A stretch of DNA of 64,000 nucleotides from Alphaproteobacteria bacterium (GTDB taxonomy: Bacteria > Myxococcota_A > UBA796 > GCA-2862545), in NCBI GenBank assembly GCA_020632925.1, contig JACKER010000017.1, positions 124,001 to 188,000 of the forward strand, written 5' to 3'. A model generated the notes under the pieces. It did not search any database. It was given only the letters and a program-made list of their open reading frames with translations, and was not told the DNA's origin. The position numbers and the translations under genes are program-made. Shown here piece by piece: positions 20,170 to 27,914 of the stretch; position 1 is the first letter of the stretch, and each line of letters opens with the position of its first letter.

Positions 20170-21792
20170 ATGTCCTCGCCCCGCCGTTCGCCGCTTCCGC
20201 TCGTGGTCGCCGCTCTCGCCCTCGCCGTCCTCTTCGGCCTCTGGGTCGGTCCCGAGGGTCGCGACGACTCGCACTACTGGCGCGGCGTGATCGCCGCCGT
20301 GGGCATCGTGCTCGCGCTCGGCCGCGCGGCGCTGTCGGCGGGCAAGCTCCTCGATGCGGCTCGTGGCCCCTACCTCGGGGCGCTCGCCTTCGCCGCGACG
20401 CTCGGCTGGTTCAACTACTTCCAGTTCGACGGCAAGGTGTTCTCGGACATCAACGACTACACCGACACCGCCTACTACTACACGAACAGCAAGTACCTCG
20501 CGGAGCTCGACTACGACGGGCTCTACGCCGGAGCGCTGCTCTGCGACTCCGAGCGCGGCTCACCCCGCACCGGGCACGTCCGCAACTTCCGCGACCTGCG
20601 CGACGACACGCTCTACGCGCTGCCCCAGGCGCTCGAGCACGGCCGGGAGGTGCGGAAGGCCTTCAGCGACGAGCGGTGGGCGGGCTTCTGCCACGACATC
20701 GAGTACTTCCTCGATCGGCTCTCCAAGAAGGCGCTCGCGTCCAACTTCTTCGTCGACCACGGGTACAACCCGCCCCCTACCTGGACGCTCGTGGGTGGCA
20801 ACCTCGCGCTCGCCGTCGATGTCGAGCACCTCAAGTGGATCTGTCACGTCGACACGGTCCTGATCGCGCTGATGCTCGGCGCGCTCTGGTGGGGGCTGGG
20901 GCTCGAGACGATGCTGTTCGCGTCGTTGTTCTTCACCGTGACCTTCAGCGGCCGCTGGCCCATCCTCGGCATGGCGATCACCCGCTTCGACTGGGTCGTG
21001 GCGCTCGTGATCGGCTGGGTGCTGCTCAAGAAGGAGATGTACGGGGGCGCCGCGGCGGCGATGACCTACGCCGCGCTCAACCGGGTGTTCCCGGCCATCT
21101 TCTTCTGGGGATGGGCGGTCGAGGCCGTGACCGAGACCTGGCGCACGCGCAAGCTCGCCCGCAAGCACGTCGTCTTCGCCGCCACCGCGGTCGTCGTGGG
21201 CGGGCTCATGGTGGGGGCGGCGGCGGCCGAGTACGGGCCGTCCACCCTCGTGAGCAGCGCCAGGCAGCTCAAGCTGCACAACGAGAGCTTCAGCTCGCAC
21301 CGCGTCGGCCTCGCGACGACCATCGTGTGGGACGGCGAGATCACGCGGGACGAGATCAACGAGCACGGGGGCATGCGCGCCAAGGAGCTGCGCGTCCAGG
21401 CGATGATGCCCGTGCTCCGCGGGGTGGCCGTGCTGGTGCTCGCCGCCATCGCGCTCTACGGCTACCGCACGAACCGACGGGCCCACGATCTCGTGCCGCT
21501 CGTGATGATGGCGTTCTTCTGCGCGACGACGCCCCAGGTCAACTACTACAACCTGCGGCTGGTCCCACTCTCGTGGCATGCGAGCAAGCTCGACCAGCGT
21601 CGCCACGTGCTGCTGCTCTCCCTGCTCCTCGCCGTCGAGGTCGCGGCGCAGGCGGCGCACGTCGCGAAGTGGGATCGCTTCACGGTGAACGCCGTGAGCA
21701 GCGTCGGCCTGCTGGTCTACTTCGCGGCGCTCACGGGCGTGATGGCGTGGGAGGCGTACCGCGGGGTGAAGGCGGAGGAGGACGCGCAGTAG
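20170..21792 (+). CDS. Polytopic membrane protein of unknown family
   Basis: 540 residues with about ten hydrophobic segments (for example LVVAALALAVLFGLWVG, VVALVIGWVLL, VVFAATAVVVGGLMVGAAA, LLSLLLAVEVAAQAAHV). A loop after the second to third helix carries an acidic, aromatic motif (FSDINDYTDTAYYYTNSKY). It is reminiscent of the Asp motifs of GT-C glycosyltransferases or polyprenyl-linked sugar transferases, but this is only a resemblance. It starts at ATG 20170 and is followed after 18 bases by the PlsB-like gene, with which it probably forms an operon. Confidence 0.65.
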   Translation: MSSPRRSPLPLVVAALALAVLFGLWVGPEGRDDSHYWRGVIAAVGIVLALGRAALSAGKLLDAARGPYLGALAFAATLGWFNYFQFDGKVFSDINDYTDTAYYYTNSKYLAELDYDGLYAGALLCDSERGSPRTGHVRNFRDLRDDTLYALPQALEHGREVRKAFSDERWAGFCHDIEYFLDRLSKKALASNFFVDHGYNPPPTWTLVGGNLALAVDVEHLKWICHVDTVLIALMLGALWWGLGLETMLFASLFFTVTFSGRWPILGMAITRFDWVVALVIGWVLLKKEMYGGAAAAMTYAALNRVFPAIFFWGWAVEAVTETWRTRKLARKHVVFAATAVVVGGLMVGAAAAEYGPSTLVSSARQLKLHNESFSSHRVGLATTIVWDGEITRDEINEHGGMRAKELRVQAMMPVLRGVAVLVLAAIALYGYRTNRRAHDLVPLVMMAFFCATTPQVNYYNLRLVPLSWHASKLDQRRHVLLLSLLLAVEVAAQAAHVAKWDRFTVNAVSSVGLLVYFAALTGVMAWEAYRGVKAEEDAQ

Positions 21793-21810
21793 ACTTCCGC
21801 CGGGGGTGCG

Positions 21811-23316
21811 GTGAGCGTGCTCGGCTGGATCGTGGCGATCGTCGCTGGGCTCGTGGTCTACGAGCTGCTGCGCGCGCAGGTCCTGCGGTTGGTGGGCGAC
21901 CGCTTCCGCGCGCAGGCCGTGGGCTTCGTGCGGCGCCACCGCATCCAGCTCGAGAGCGCCCGCTTCATCGACCGGGTGTGGATCCGCGAGGCGCTCGCGC
22001 AGGACGCGCGGATCGAGCAGGCCATCGCCGCATGCGCGAAGATGGGCGAGCGCTCCGTCCGCCAGCTCCGCCACCAGGTGGATGCCTACGTCGAGGAGAT
22101 CGCGCCCTTCTTCTCGCTGTCGGCCTACTACCGGCTGGGTCCCCTGCTCGCGAAGCGGGTGGTCGACTTCTGCTTCGAGCTGGTGGTGGAGCCCGGGGCG
22201 TTCGACGCGCAGCTCGCGAAGGTGCCCAGAGACGCCGTCCGGGTCTACGTGATCAACCATCGCGCGAACATGGACCCCCTGGTGCTCGCGTACGGCCTGC
22301 TGCGGCACGTGCCGATGTCCTACGCCGTGGGCGAGTGGGCGCTGGTCTGGCCGCTGCACACGCTGTTCCGCTCGTTCGGCAGCTACTTCGTGCGCCGCGG
22401 CGAGAAGGACCCGCTCTACCACGCGGTCCTGGAGCGCTTCGTGCAGTTGCTGGCGGGGCAGGGGGCGGTCACGGGCTTCTTCCCCGAGGGCGGACTCTCC
22501 CGCGACGGAGCGCTGCGCAAGCCGCGCACGGGGCTGCTCGAGTACATCGTCGGACTCCGCCACGATCAGCCCGATCAGGACATCGTGTTCATGCCGGTCG
22601 GCCTGAACTACGACCGCGTGCTCGAGGACCGGTACCTCCTGCGCGAGAAGGACGGCAAGCCGCCGAAGCCGACGGTCGGCGAGCGGGTCGGGCGCGTGGT
22701 CGAGGGCCTGTGGTGGCTGCCGCGGCTGGTGGCGGCGAACCTCGTCCGGGTGGCGACGCGCTCGCACCGCAAGTTCGGGTACGCGGCCATCCGCTTCGGC
22801 GAGCCGCTGCTGCTCTCGGACTGGCCGGGTGGGCCCGAGCTGCACGCGCTCCCCCCCGAGGAGCGCAAGGCCGCGGCGCAGGTGCTGGCCGAGGAGCTGC
22901 TGTACCGCCGGATCGGCGCGGTGGTGCCCGCGACCCCGGTGCCCGTGCTCTGCACCGCGATGCTGCGTCCCGGCGACGCGGACGACGGCGCGGTCCGCGT
23001 GCGGGTGCGCGAGGTCATCGCCGAGCTGCGGGCGAAGGGGGCGCCACTCGCGTTCGGAGCCGCCTTCGACGACGTCCGCAAGAAGCGCGACGCCGAGCGG
23101 CCCGCGATCCACGAGGCCTTCGACGACGCGCTGATCGACGACGAGGAGGCGGACATCGTGCAGTCCCTGGCCTCCACGCTGCTCGAGCGGCGCGGCGTGC
23201 TCCACCACGTGCTGACGCCGACGGGGCCGGGCCGCGAGCCGCGGGCGGATGCGGCGGACGTGATCACGTACTACGCGAAGTCGATCCAGCATCACCTGAA
23301 GGAGTCGACCCCATGA
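21811..23316 (+). CDS. PlsB-like glycerol-3-phosphate acyltransferase
   Basis: 501 residues, GTG start. An N-terminal hydrophobic anchor is followed by the PlsB/PlsC acyltransferase block: H150-x4-D155 (NHRANMD), GSYFVRRGEKD, FPEGGLSR at 224-231 and MPVGLNYDRV. It transfers an acyl group to sn-1 of glycerol-3-phosphate at the inner membrane. It is shorter than E. coli PlsB (about 800) and resembles the shorter 1-acyl-G3P acyltransferases of deltaproteobacteria. The stop overlaps the next start (ATGA). Confidence 0.82.
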   Translation: MSVLGWIVAIVAGLVVYELLRAQVLRLVGDRFRAQAVGFVRRHRIQLESARFIDRVWIREALAQDARIEQAIAACAKMGERSVRQLRHQVDAYVEEIAPFFSLSAYYRLGPLLAKRVVDFCFELVVEPGAFDAQLAKVPRDAVRVYVINHRANMDPLVLAYGLLRHVPMSYAVGEWALVWPLHTLFRSFGSYFVRRGEKDPLYHAVLERFVQLLAGQGAVTGFFPEGGLSRDGALRKPRTGLLEYIVGLRHDQPDQDIVFMPVGLNYDRVLEDRYLLREKDGKPPKPTVGERVGRVVEGLWWLPRLVAANLVRVATRSHRKFGYAAIRFGEPLLLSDWPGGPELHALPPEERKAAAQVLAEELLYRRIGAVVPATPVPVLCTAMLRPGDADDGAVRVRVREVIAELRAKGAPLAFGAAFDDVRKKRDAERPAIHEAFDDALIDDEEADIVQSLASTLLERRGVLHHVLTPTGPGREPRADAADVITYYAKSIQHHLKESTP

Positions 23317-23906
23317 CCAGCCAGCGCACCTTCCGTCGACTGTGCGTGTACTGCGGCTCGAGCAACCACGTCCGACCGATGTTCAAGGAGGCGGCCGAGG
23401 ATCTCGGCGCGCTCATCGCCCGGCGCGGCTGGGGCGTGGTCTACGGCGGGGGCAGCGTGGGCCTCATGGACCGTGTCGCCGGCGGGGCGCTGCGGGAGGG
23501 CGGCGAGGTGATCGGCGTCATCCCGGAGAAGCTGATGGGCCTCGAGCTCGGTCGCACCGATCTCACCGAGCTGCGGGTCGTTCCCGACATGCACGCGCGC
23601 AAGAAGACGATGGCCGACCTCTCCGACGGCTTCATCGCGTTGCCCGGCGGCTACGGCACGCTCGAGGAGCTGTTCGAGGCCGTGACCTGGACCCAGCTCA
23701 ACTACCACTCGAAGCCCGTCGGGCTGCTCAACGTGGACGGCTTCTTCGACGCGCTCGTGGACTTCCTGGAGCGCGCGGTCGCGGAGGGCTTCGTCCGCAC
23801 CGTCCACGCGGATCTCGTGCTCGTCGACAACGATCCCCACCGGCTGCTGAAGCGGATGGAGGAGGTCCGCCTCCCCCAGCTCGCCCAGTGGATCGACGAC
23901 GTCTGA
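23313..23906 (+). CDS. LOG-family (TIGR00730) Rossmann-fold nucleotide phosphoribohydrolase
   Basis: 197 residues. The family signature PGGYGTLEE is at 111-119 and GGGSVGLMD at 45-53. Family members cleave nucleoside 5'-monophosphates such as AMP or cytokinin riboside phosphates to base and ribose-5-phosphate. ATG 23313 overlaps the preceding stop, so it is coupled to the acyltransferase gene. Confidence 0.9.
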   Translation: MTSQRTFRRLCVYCGSSNHVRPMFKEAAEDLGALIARRGWGVVYGGGSVGLMDRVAGGALREGGEVIGVIPEKLMGLELGRTDLTELRVVPDMHARKKTMADLSDGFIALPGGYGTLEELFEAVTWTQLNYHSKPVGLLNVDGFFDALVDFLERAVAEGFVRTVHADLVLVDNDPHRLLKRMEEVRLPQLAQWIDDV

Positions 23907-23912
23907 GCGCGA

Positions 23913-25916
23913 CTACTTTCCCGACGCGATGTTGGTCGCCAGGGCGAGGACCGCGGCGCAGGTGTCGCTCGGCGCGCCCTTGTCCGCGGGGCAGTCCGCC
24001 AGCCCCGAGGCCGCCTGGTCCAAACGCTCGACGGCACCGGACGGATCCTGGCTCCTCATCGCGAGGTCCGCGTCGAGGGCGAGTTGCTCGAGGACGTTGC
24101 GGTGCTCTTCCTCGGACCGATCCTTCGGAACCGAGAGATCCTCGGCCGGAGCGACCGCGAACAGGTCGGCCAACCAGCTGGGATCCAGACCGTCCACCCA
24201 GGTGTCCCCGTCAGAGTCCGGGTTCTTCGGATCCAGTCCCCAGAGCTCCTCCGCTGCGTCACTCAGACGATCACTGTCGCTGTCGGTCGGACCGGGATCC
24301 ACGGACAGGTCCGGTGGGCACATGGTGAAGTCGTCCAGCGGGTTGCCGGAGGTCCACGGCGAGAGTGGGTCGGTTCCACAGTCCACCTCGGCGCCGTCCG
24401 GGACACCGTCGTCGTCCGTGTCCGGATCGAACGGATCGGTGCCCCACTTGTCCTCCCAGCCGTCCGGGATGCCGTCGTGGTCGAAGTCGGGGTTGGTGTC
24501 GCTGCTTCCGTAGGCCGCCTCCTCGCACCGCGACCAACCGTCCCCGTCGAGGTCCGTCTGGTCGTAGCGGATCTGCACGTCCATCGACACCAGGTGGTCC
24601 GCGGTCGAAACATCCAGGTCGCGCGCGCTCCCGTCGGCGGTGAAGACCAGCGTCGGGCCTCCGAACGCATGGTCACCGGCGTCGAGGCCGGCCGGGCCGT
24701 GGTCGTCGTATCCGGCCAGCGTGAGCCCGACGCTCTCGGACGGCTCCACGCACAGGGACACCGTGGCGTCCGGGACGATGTCCACGGTGTAGTTGGCCGC
24801 CGAGACCGTGAAGCGGTCCACCGTCGACTGGTCCAGGTCCGTGGTGAAGAGCGACAGCCCCCACGCCCGACTGGTGGTCGACGGGTCCATGGGCTGCGCC
24901 ATCCGGTCGACGGTGACGACGACCTCGACCGGCCCGGTTCGACGAGGCGTCCCGCACGTCGTGGCGGTGCTGTGGCCCGAGCTCCCTTCCTTCTGCATGA
25001 GGGAGTAGGCCGTTCCCACGGCGGCGTGGCCGTACGTCTGTTGCGCCGTCCCCAGGACCTGACACCACGCCTGCTGGGACTGCCAGGTGGCCATGCGGAA
25101 GGAGTCGGGCCACCCGGGGCGGTCGGAGCCGTCCTTGTTGAGCTCTGCCCACGTCTCCGAGGAGCTGTCGGAGTCTCCGTGGCGAAGACGGTGATCGGTG
25201 ACGTGGACGCCGGTCGTCAGGAGCTCGACGGTCGGGGGGCGAACGTCCAGGCACGCGCCATCGTCCTTCCAGTGGGTGATGAGCGCTCGCGAGGTGCCCC
25301 ACCCGGGCGTCGTGACGATGGGGATGGCCGACGTGAGGGACTGGGTGGCGGTCCAGCCCGGCCACAGCGGCATCACCGGCTTGTAGACCGCCGTCGAGGT
25401 GGTGTCGAGGGGCCGCTCCCCGAGGCGGATGTCGTCGCGAACGACATCCAACGAACCGTAGGTCCGCCACGTCGTCGGGCTGCGGTCGAACAGGTTCTCC
25501 GAGCTCCACGTTCCGTCGGGTCCCTCCGTCTCTCGGAGCAGCTCCACCCAGTTGGCGTGGGAGTAGAAGTCCTGGACGCCATGCAGCATCCTCCCGAGCT
25601 GCTTGGCCGACTGGAACGGATCCGGTCGGGCAGGGTCGAGAGCGGCGCTGGACAGTCCGATCTGCTGGTTGATGTACGCGATGCCCTCCACCAGGCGGCA
25701 GCCGTCGAAGTGTCGCTGGTAGTCGTCCTGTGGCGAGCCGGAGTCCTGCTCGTTGTTCCAGTAGGTGGCCTCGTCGACGAGCCTCGGCTGCAGATGAGCG
25801 AGCGCCGTCTCGGTGATCCGTTCGTGGCCTTCCTCCCCACTCGTGAAGGCCGCGGCCGACGTGGACCAACCACCGAGCACGACTCCGACGACCACCCGAC
25901 CCATGGACCTGTGCAT
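23913..25916 (-). CDS. Secreted Het-C/phospholipase C-like protein with calcium-binding repeats
   Basis: 667 residues with a signal peptide (VVVGVVLGGWSTSAAA). The Het-C-like motif LHGVQDFYSHANWVEL lies at 111-126, with HERITETALAHL upstream, as in Het-C and zinc-dependent phospholipase C relatives. Residues about 470-600 hold thrombospondin type-3-like calcium repeats (DLDGDGWSRCEEAAYGSSDTNPD, split as DFDHDGIPDGWEDKWGTDP, DTDDDGVPDGAE, DSDGDTWVDG). The last 80 residues are helical. It is probably an extracellular toxin-like or surface protein. GC is lower than in neighbouring genes and codon choice is looser, so horizontal origin is possible. Confidence 0.78.
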   Translation of the reverse strand: MHRSMGRVVVGVVLGGWSTSAAAFTSGEEGHERITETALAHLQPRLVDEATYWNNEQDSGSPQDDYQRHFDGCRLVEGIAYINQQIGLSSAALDPARPDPFQSAKQLGRMLHGVQDFYSHANWVELLRETEGPDGTWSSENLFDRSPTTWRTYGSLDVVRDDIRLGERPLDTTSTAVYKPVMPLWPGWTATQSLTSAIPIVTTPGWGTSRALITHWKDDGACLDVRPPTVELLTTGVHVTDHRLRHGDSDSSSETWAELNKDGSDRPGWPDSFRMATWQSQQAWCQVLGTAQQTYGHAAVGTAYSLMQKEGSSGHSTATTCGTPRRTGPVEVVVTVDRMAQPMDPSTTSRAWGLSLFTTDLDQSTVDRFTVSAANYTVDIVPDATVSLCVEPSESVGLTLAGYDDHGPAGLDAGDHAFGGPTLVFTADGSARDLDVSTADHLVSMDVQIRYDQTDLDGDGWSRCEEAAYGSSDTNPDFDHDGIPDGWEDKWGTDPFDPDTDDDGVPDGAEVDCGTDPLSPWTSGNPLDDFTMCPPDLSVDPGPTDSDSDRLSDAAEELWGLDPKNPDSDGDTWVDGLDPSWLADLFAVAPAEDLSVPKDRSEEEHRNVLEQLALDADLAMRSQDPSGAVERLDQAASGLADCPADKGAPSDTCAAVLALATNIASGK

Positions 25917-26082
25917 CTGCTGACCTCCTGGGCTGGGAGTAGCTCCGACCCCCGGGCGTCAGGTGTCCCGAGCTGTGACCGCCGACCCGATTGGAGCCTC
26001 TCGACAGGCTGTCCCGCGCGTGGAGCGTCACAACCTGGGAACCGGCCTGGAACGGGACAGGACACCTCGGGGGACGCTCGAG

Positions 26083-27090
26083 CTAGGTGTCGCTTCCTCG
26101 TGCCGCCGCCCGCACGTCGCACGCACGCTCGCAGATCCGGATGACGAGGGCATCGGGGAGCGAGCTCCCGGCGAAGTGCGACCACGGATCGTCGGCGAGC
26201 GCGTCGAGGAGCGCGGCGTCACCCATCTCCCGTCGCGCGACGAGCACGTCGAAGAGCTTCATCGTCCCCACGACGCGACGGGCGAAGCCTTCGCTCGTGA
26301 GCTCGTCGGCGAGGCGCGCCGCGACCGCCGGTCCATCGAGGTGCGCGAGGGCCTGGGCCGCCCACGCATCGTACCCGCTGCCACCCAGGGTGAAGAGCGC
26401 AGGGAGGAAGGCCTCCGCCGCCCGTACGGCCTGCGAACCCCTGGCGTGCTCGACGAGGACCTCGCGCGCAGCCTCGGCCGCGGGGAAGCGACAGCGCTGG
26501 TGAAACGCGTCCGGCTCGGCAAGGACGGCGAGCGCTCGCTCCACCGCAGCCTCCGCGTCGGTCCGTGCCAGGGCGCGAAGTGCTGCGGCTTCGTCCCGTC
26601 CCCCGCTGCCGGGTGAGGTCGTTCCTTCGGCGAGCGCCCACAGCCTCGAGCGCGCCCCCTCCACGATCTCCCGCAGCACCTCCTCGTCCTGGCCTGGTTC
26701 GAGCGCCGTGATCACCCCTGTGGGCGCGTCCACGCGCCAAGCGTCCGTGGTGCCGTCGAACCCCACGCACCGGACCGCGCCCGTCGCCCCGGCGCGCCCG
26801 CACGACCGCACCAGCACGGCGATGGGCCTCGCGCACGCGAGCCAACCGTCGCGATCCACGACCACGTCCACCAACAGCTCTCGCCCTCGCCGAGCGACCT
26901 CGAGGTGGAACACGCCTTCGACCGTGGCGCGGGTCTGGCGGAGGAGCGACGCCACCGTCGACGGGAGGGGGGCAGGCGTGCCCAGACCACGCCATCCACC
27001 TTCGGGGTCCTCGGCGACCACCGCTGCTCGGGCGGGTGAGAAGCGGGGTGGCAGACCGACAGATCCCCGGATCGCATAGGTCGTGCTCAT
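26083..27090 (-). CDS. Hypothetical protein with HEAT-like helical C-terminal half
   Basis: 335 residues from ATG 27090 (MSTTYAIRGSVGLPPRF); upstream in-frame starts add only Arg/Pro-rich residues. The N-terminal half is beta-rich (VEGVFHLEVARRGRELLVD, GVITALEPGQDEEVL). The C-terminal half is Ala-rich and helical with repeats of about 35 residues (AALRALARTDAEAAVERAL, WAAQALAHLDGPAVAARLADEL), suggesting HEAT-like scaffolding. No family recognised. It is divergent from the amidoligase cassette across an 86-bp gap, so it may share regulation with it. Confidence 0.65.
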   Translation of the reverse strand: MSTTYAIRGSVGLPPRFSPARAAVVAEDPEGGWRGLGTPAPLPSTVASLLRQTRATVEGVFHLEVARRGRELLVDVVVDRDGWLACARPIAVLVRSCGRAGATGAVRCVGFDGTTDAWRVDAPTGVITALEPGQDEEVLREIVEGARSRLWALAEGTTSPGSGGRDEAAALRALARTDAEAAVERALAVLAEPDAFHQRCRFPAAEAAREVLVEHARGSQAVRAAEAFLPALFTLGGSGYDAWAAQALAHLDGPAVAARLADELTSEGFARRVVGTMKLFDVLVARREMGDAALLDALADDPWSHFAGSSLPDALVIRICERACDVRAAARGSDT

Positions 27091-27176
27091 GGGGCAGGTT
27101 GGCCCGCCGGCCCACGGCCTGTCAACGGCGCGGCGCGGCCAGGGGCGCATGTTAAGGGAGGCGCCGGAGGCGGGCG

Positions 27177-27914
27177 TTGACTACCCAGGCGTCGCCGCAC
27201 GAGGCGAAGGGGCGTCGGGAGCTGGCCGTCCAGCGCATGATCCAGCCGGATCTCGTGAGCTGTGGCCCGACCTGTCTGTTCCAGGTCGCCCGGTTCTACG
27301 GGGACGTTCGGCCGCTGTCGACGTTCCTCGGTGCGGTCCGCCGCAATCCCGATGGAGGGACCCTCGCGGTCCACCTGGCGAACGCGGCGATGGACCTGGG
27401 CTACCGGACGACGCTGTACCCCTTCGGCATCCGGGTGTTCGATCCGACCTGGTGGGAGCTGCCCCGCCCCAAGCTGCTCGAGCGGCTCGCCATGCGACGG
27501 CTCGTCCGCCCGGCCGCCGACCAGGCGATGTACGAGTCGTGGGAGGCGTACCTGGCCCGCGGTGGAAAGGTCGTGTTCCACGAGCTCACGCCCGAGCTGC
27601 TGGTGCGCGTCATCGACGCCGGACACCCCCTGATCGGCGGCATGTGCGCGACCTGGTTCTACCGCGAGCCCCGCGAGGTGCCGGACACGGGCGCCGAGGA
27701 CGACATCGCCGGCGAGCCCTCGGGCCATTTCGTGGTGATCGCCGGGTACTCGGGTCAGGGACTGCACTTCCACGTCCGCGACCCGCACCCCGAAGTGCCC
27801 GATGGCGGTGGACGACAGCCGGTGGCCGCCGCTCGGCTGTTGACCGCCATCCTGCTGGGCGACCTGACCCACGACGCGGTCCTGCTGGAGATCGCGCCCC
27901 GGAGCGAACGATGA
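27177..27914 (+). CDS. C39-like cysteine peptidase of the amidoligase cassette
   Basis: 245 residues. TTG 27177 is preceded by GGAGG at a six-base distance. The papain/C39-like triad is visible: Cys29 in SCGPTCLF, His184 in SGHFVVIAGY and Asp202 in VRDPHP. There is no signal peptide or transporter domain, so it acts in the cytoplasm. Its stop overlaps the next start (ATGA). In published surveys of amidoligases (Iyer, Aravind and coworkers, from memory) such peptidases accompany RimK-type ligases and GCS2 enzymes. It may process the precursor or remove the added peptide. Confidence 0.75.
   Translation: MTTQASPHEAKGRRELAVQRMIQPDLVSCGPTCLFQVARFYGDVRPLSTFLGAVRRNPDGGTLAVHLANAAMDLGYRTTLYPFGIRVFDPTWWELPRPKLLERLAMRRLVRPAADQAMYESWEAYLARGGKVVFHELTPELLVRVIDAGHPLIGGMCATWFYREPREVPDTGAEDDIAGEPSGHFVVIAGYSGQGLHFHVRDPHPEVPDGGGRQPVAAARLLTAILLGDLTHDAVLLEIAPRSER

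Noticed and set aside
25917..26082. Paired inverted repeats AGGTGTCC/GGACACCT and CTGTCCCG/CGGGACAG as a mobile-element end
   Set aside because: Short arms, no transposase and no target duplication; chance dyads or a weak regulatory region of the Het-C-like gene are more likely.
27083..27910. N-terminal extension of the RimK-GCS2 protein over the peptidase gene
   Set aside because: Out-of-frame shadow of the C39-like peptidase; ATG 27911 with an ATGA overlap is the natural start.
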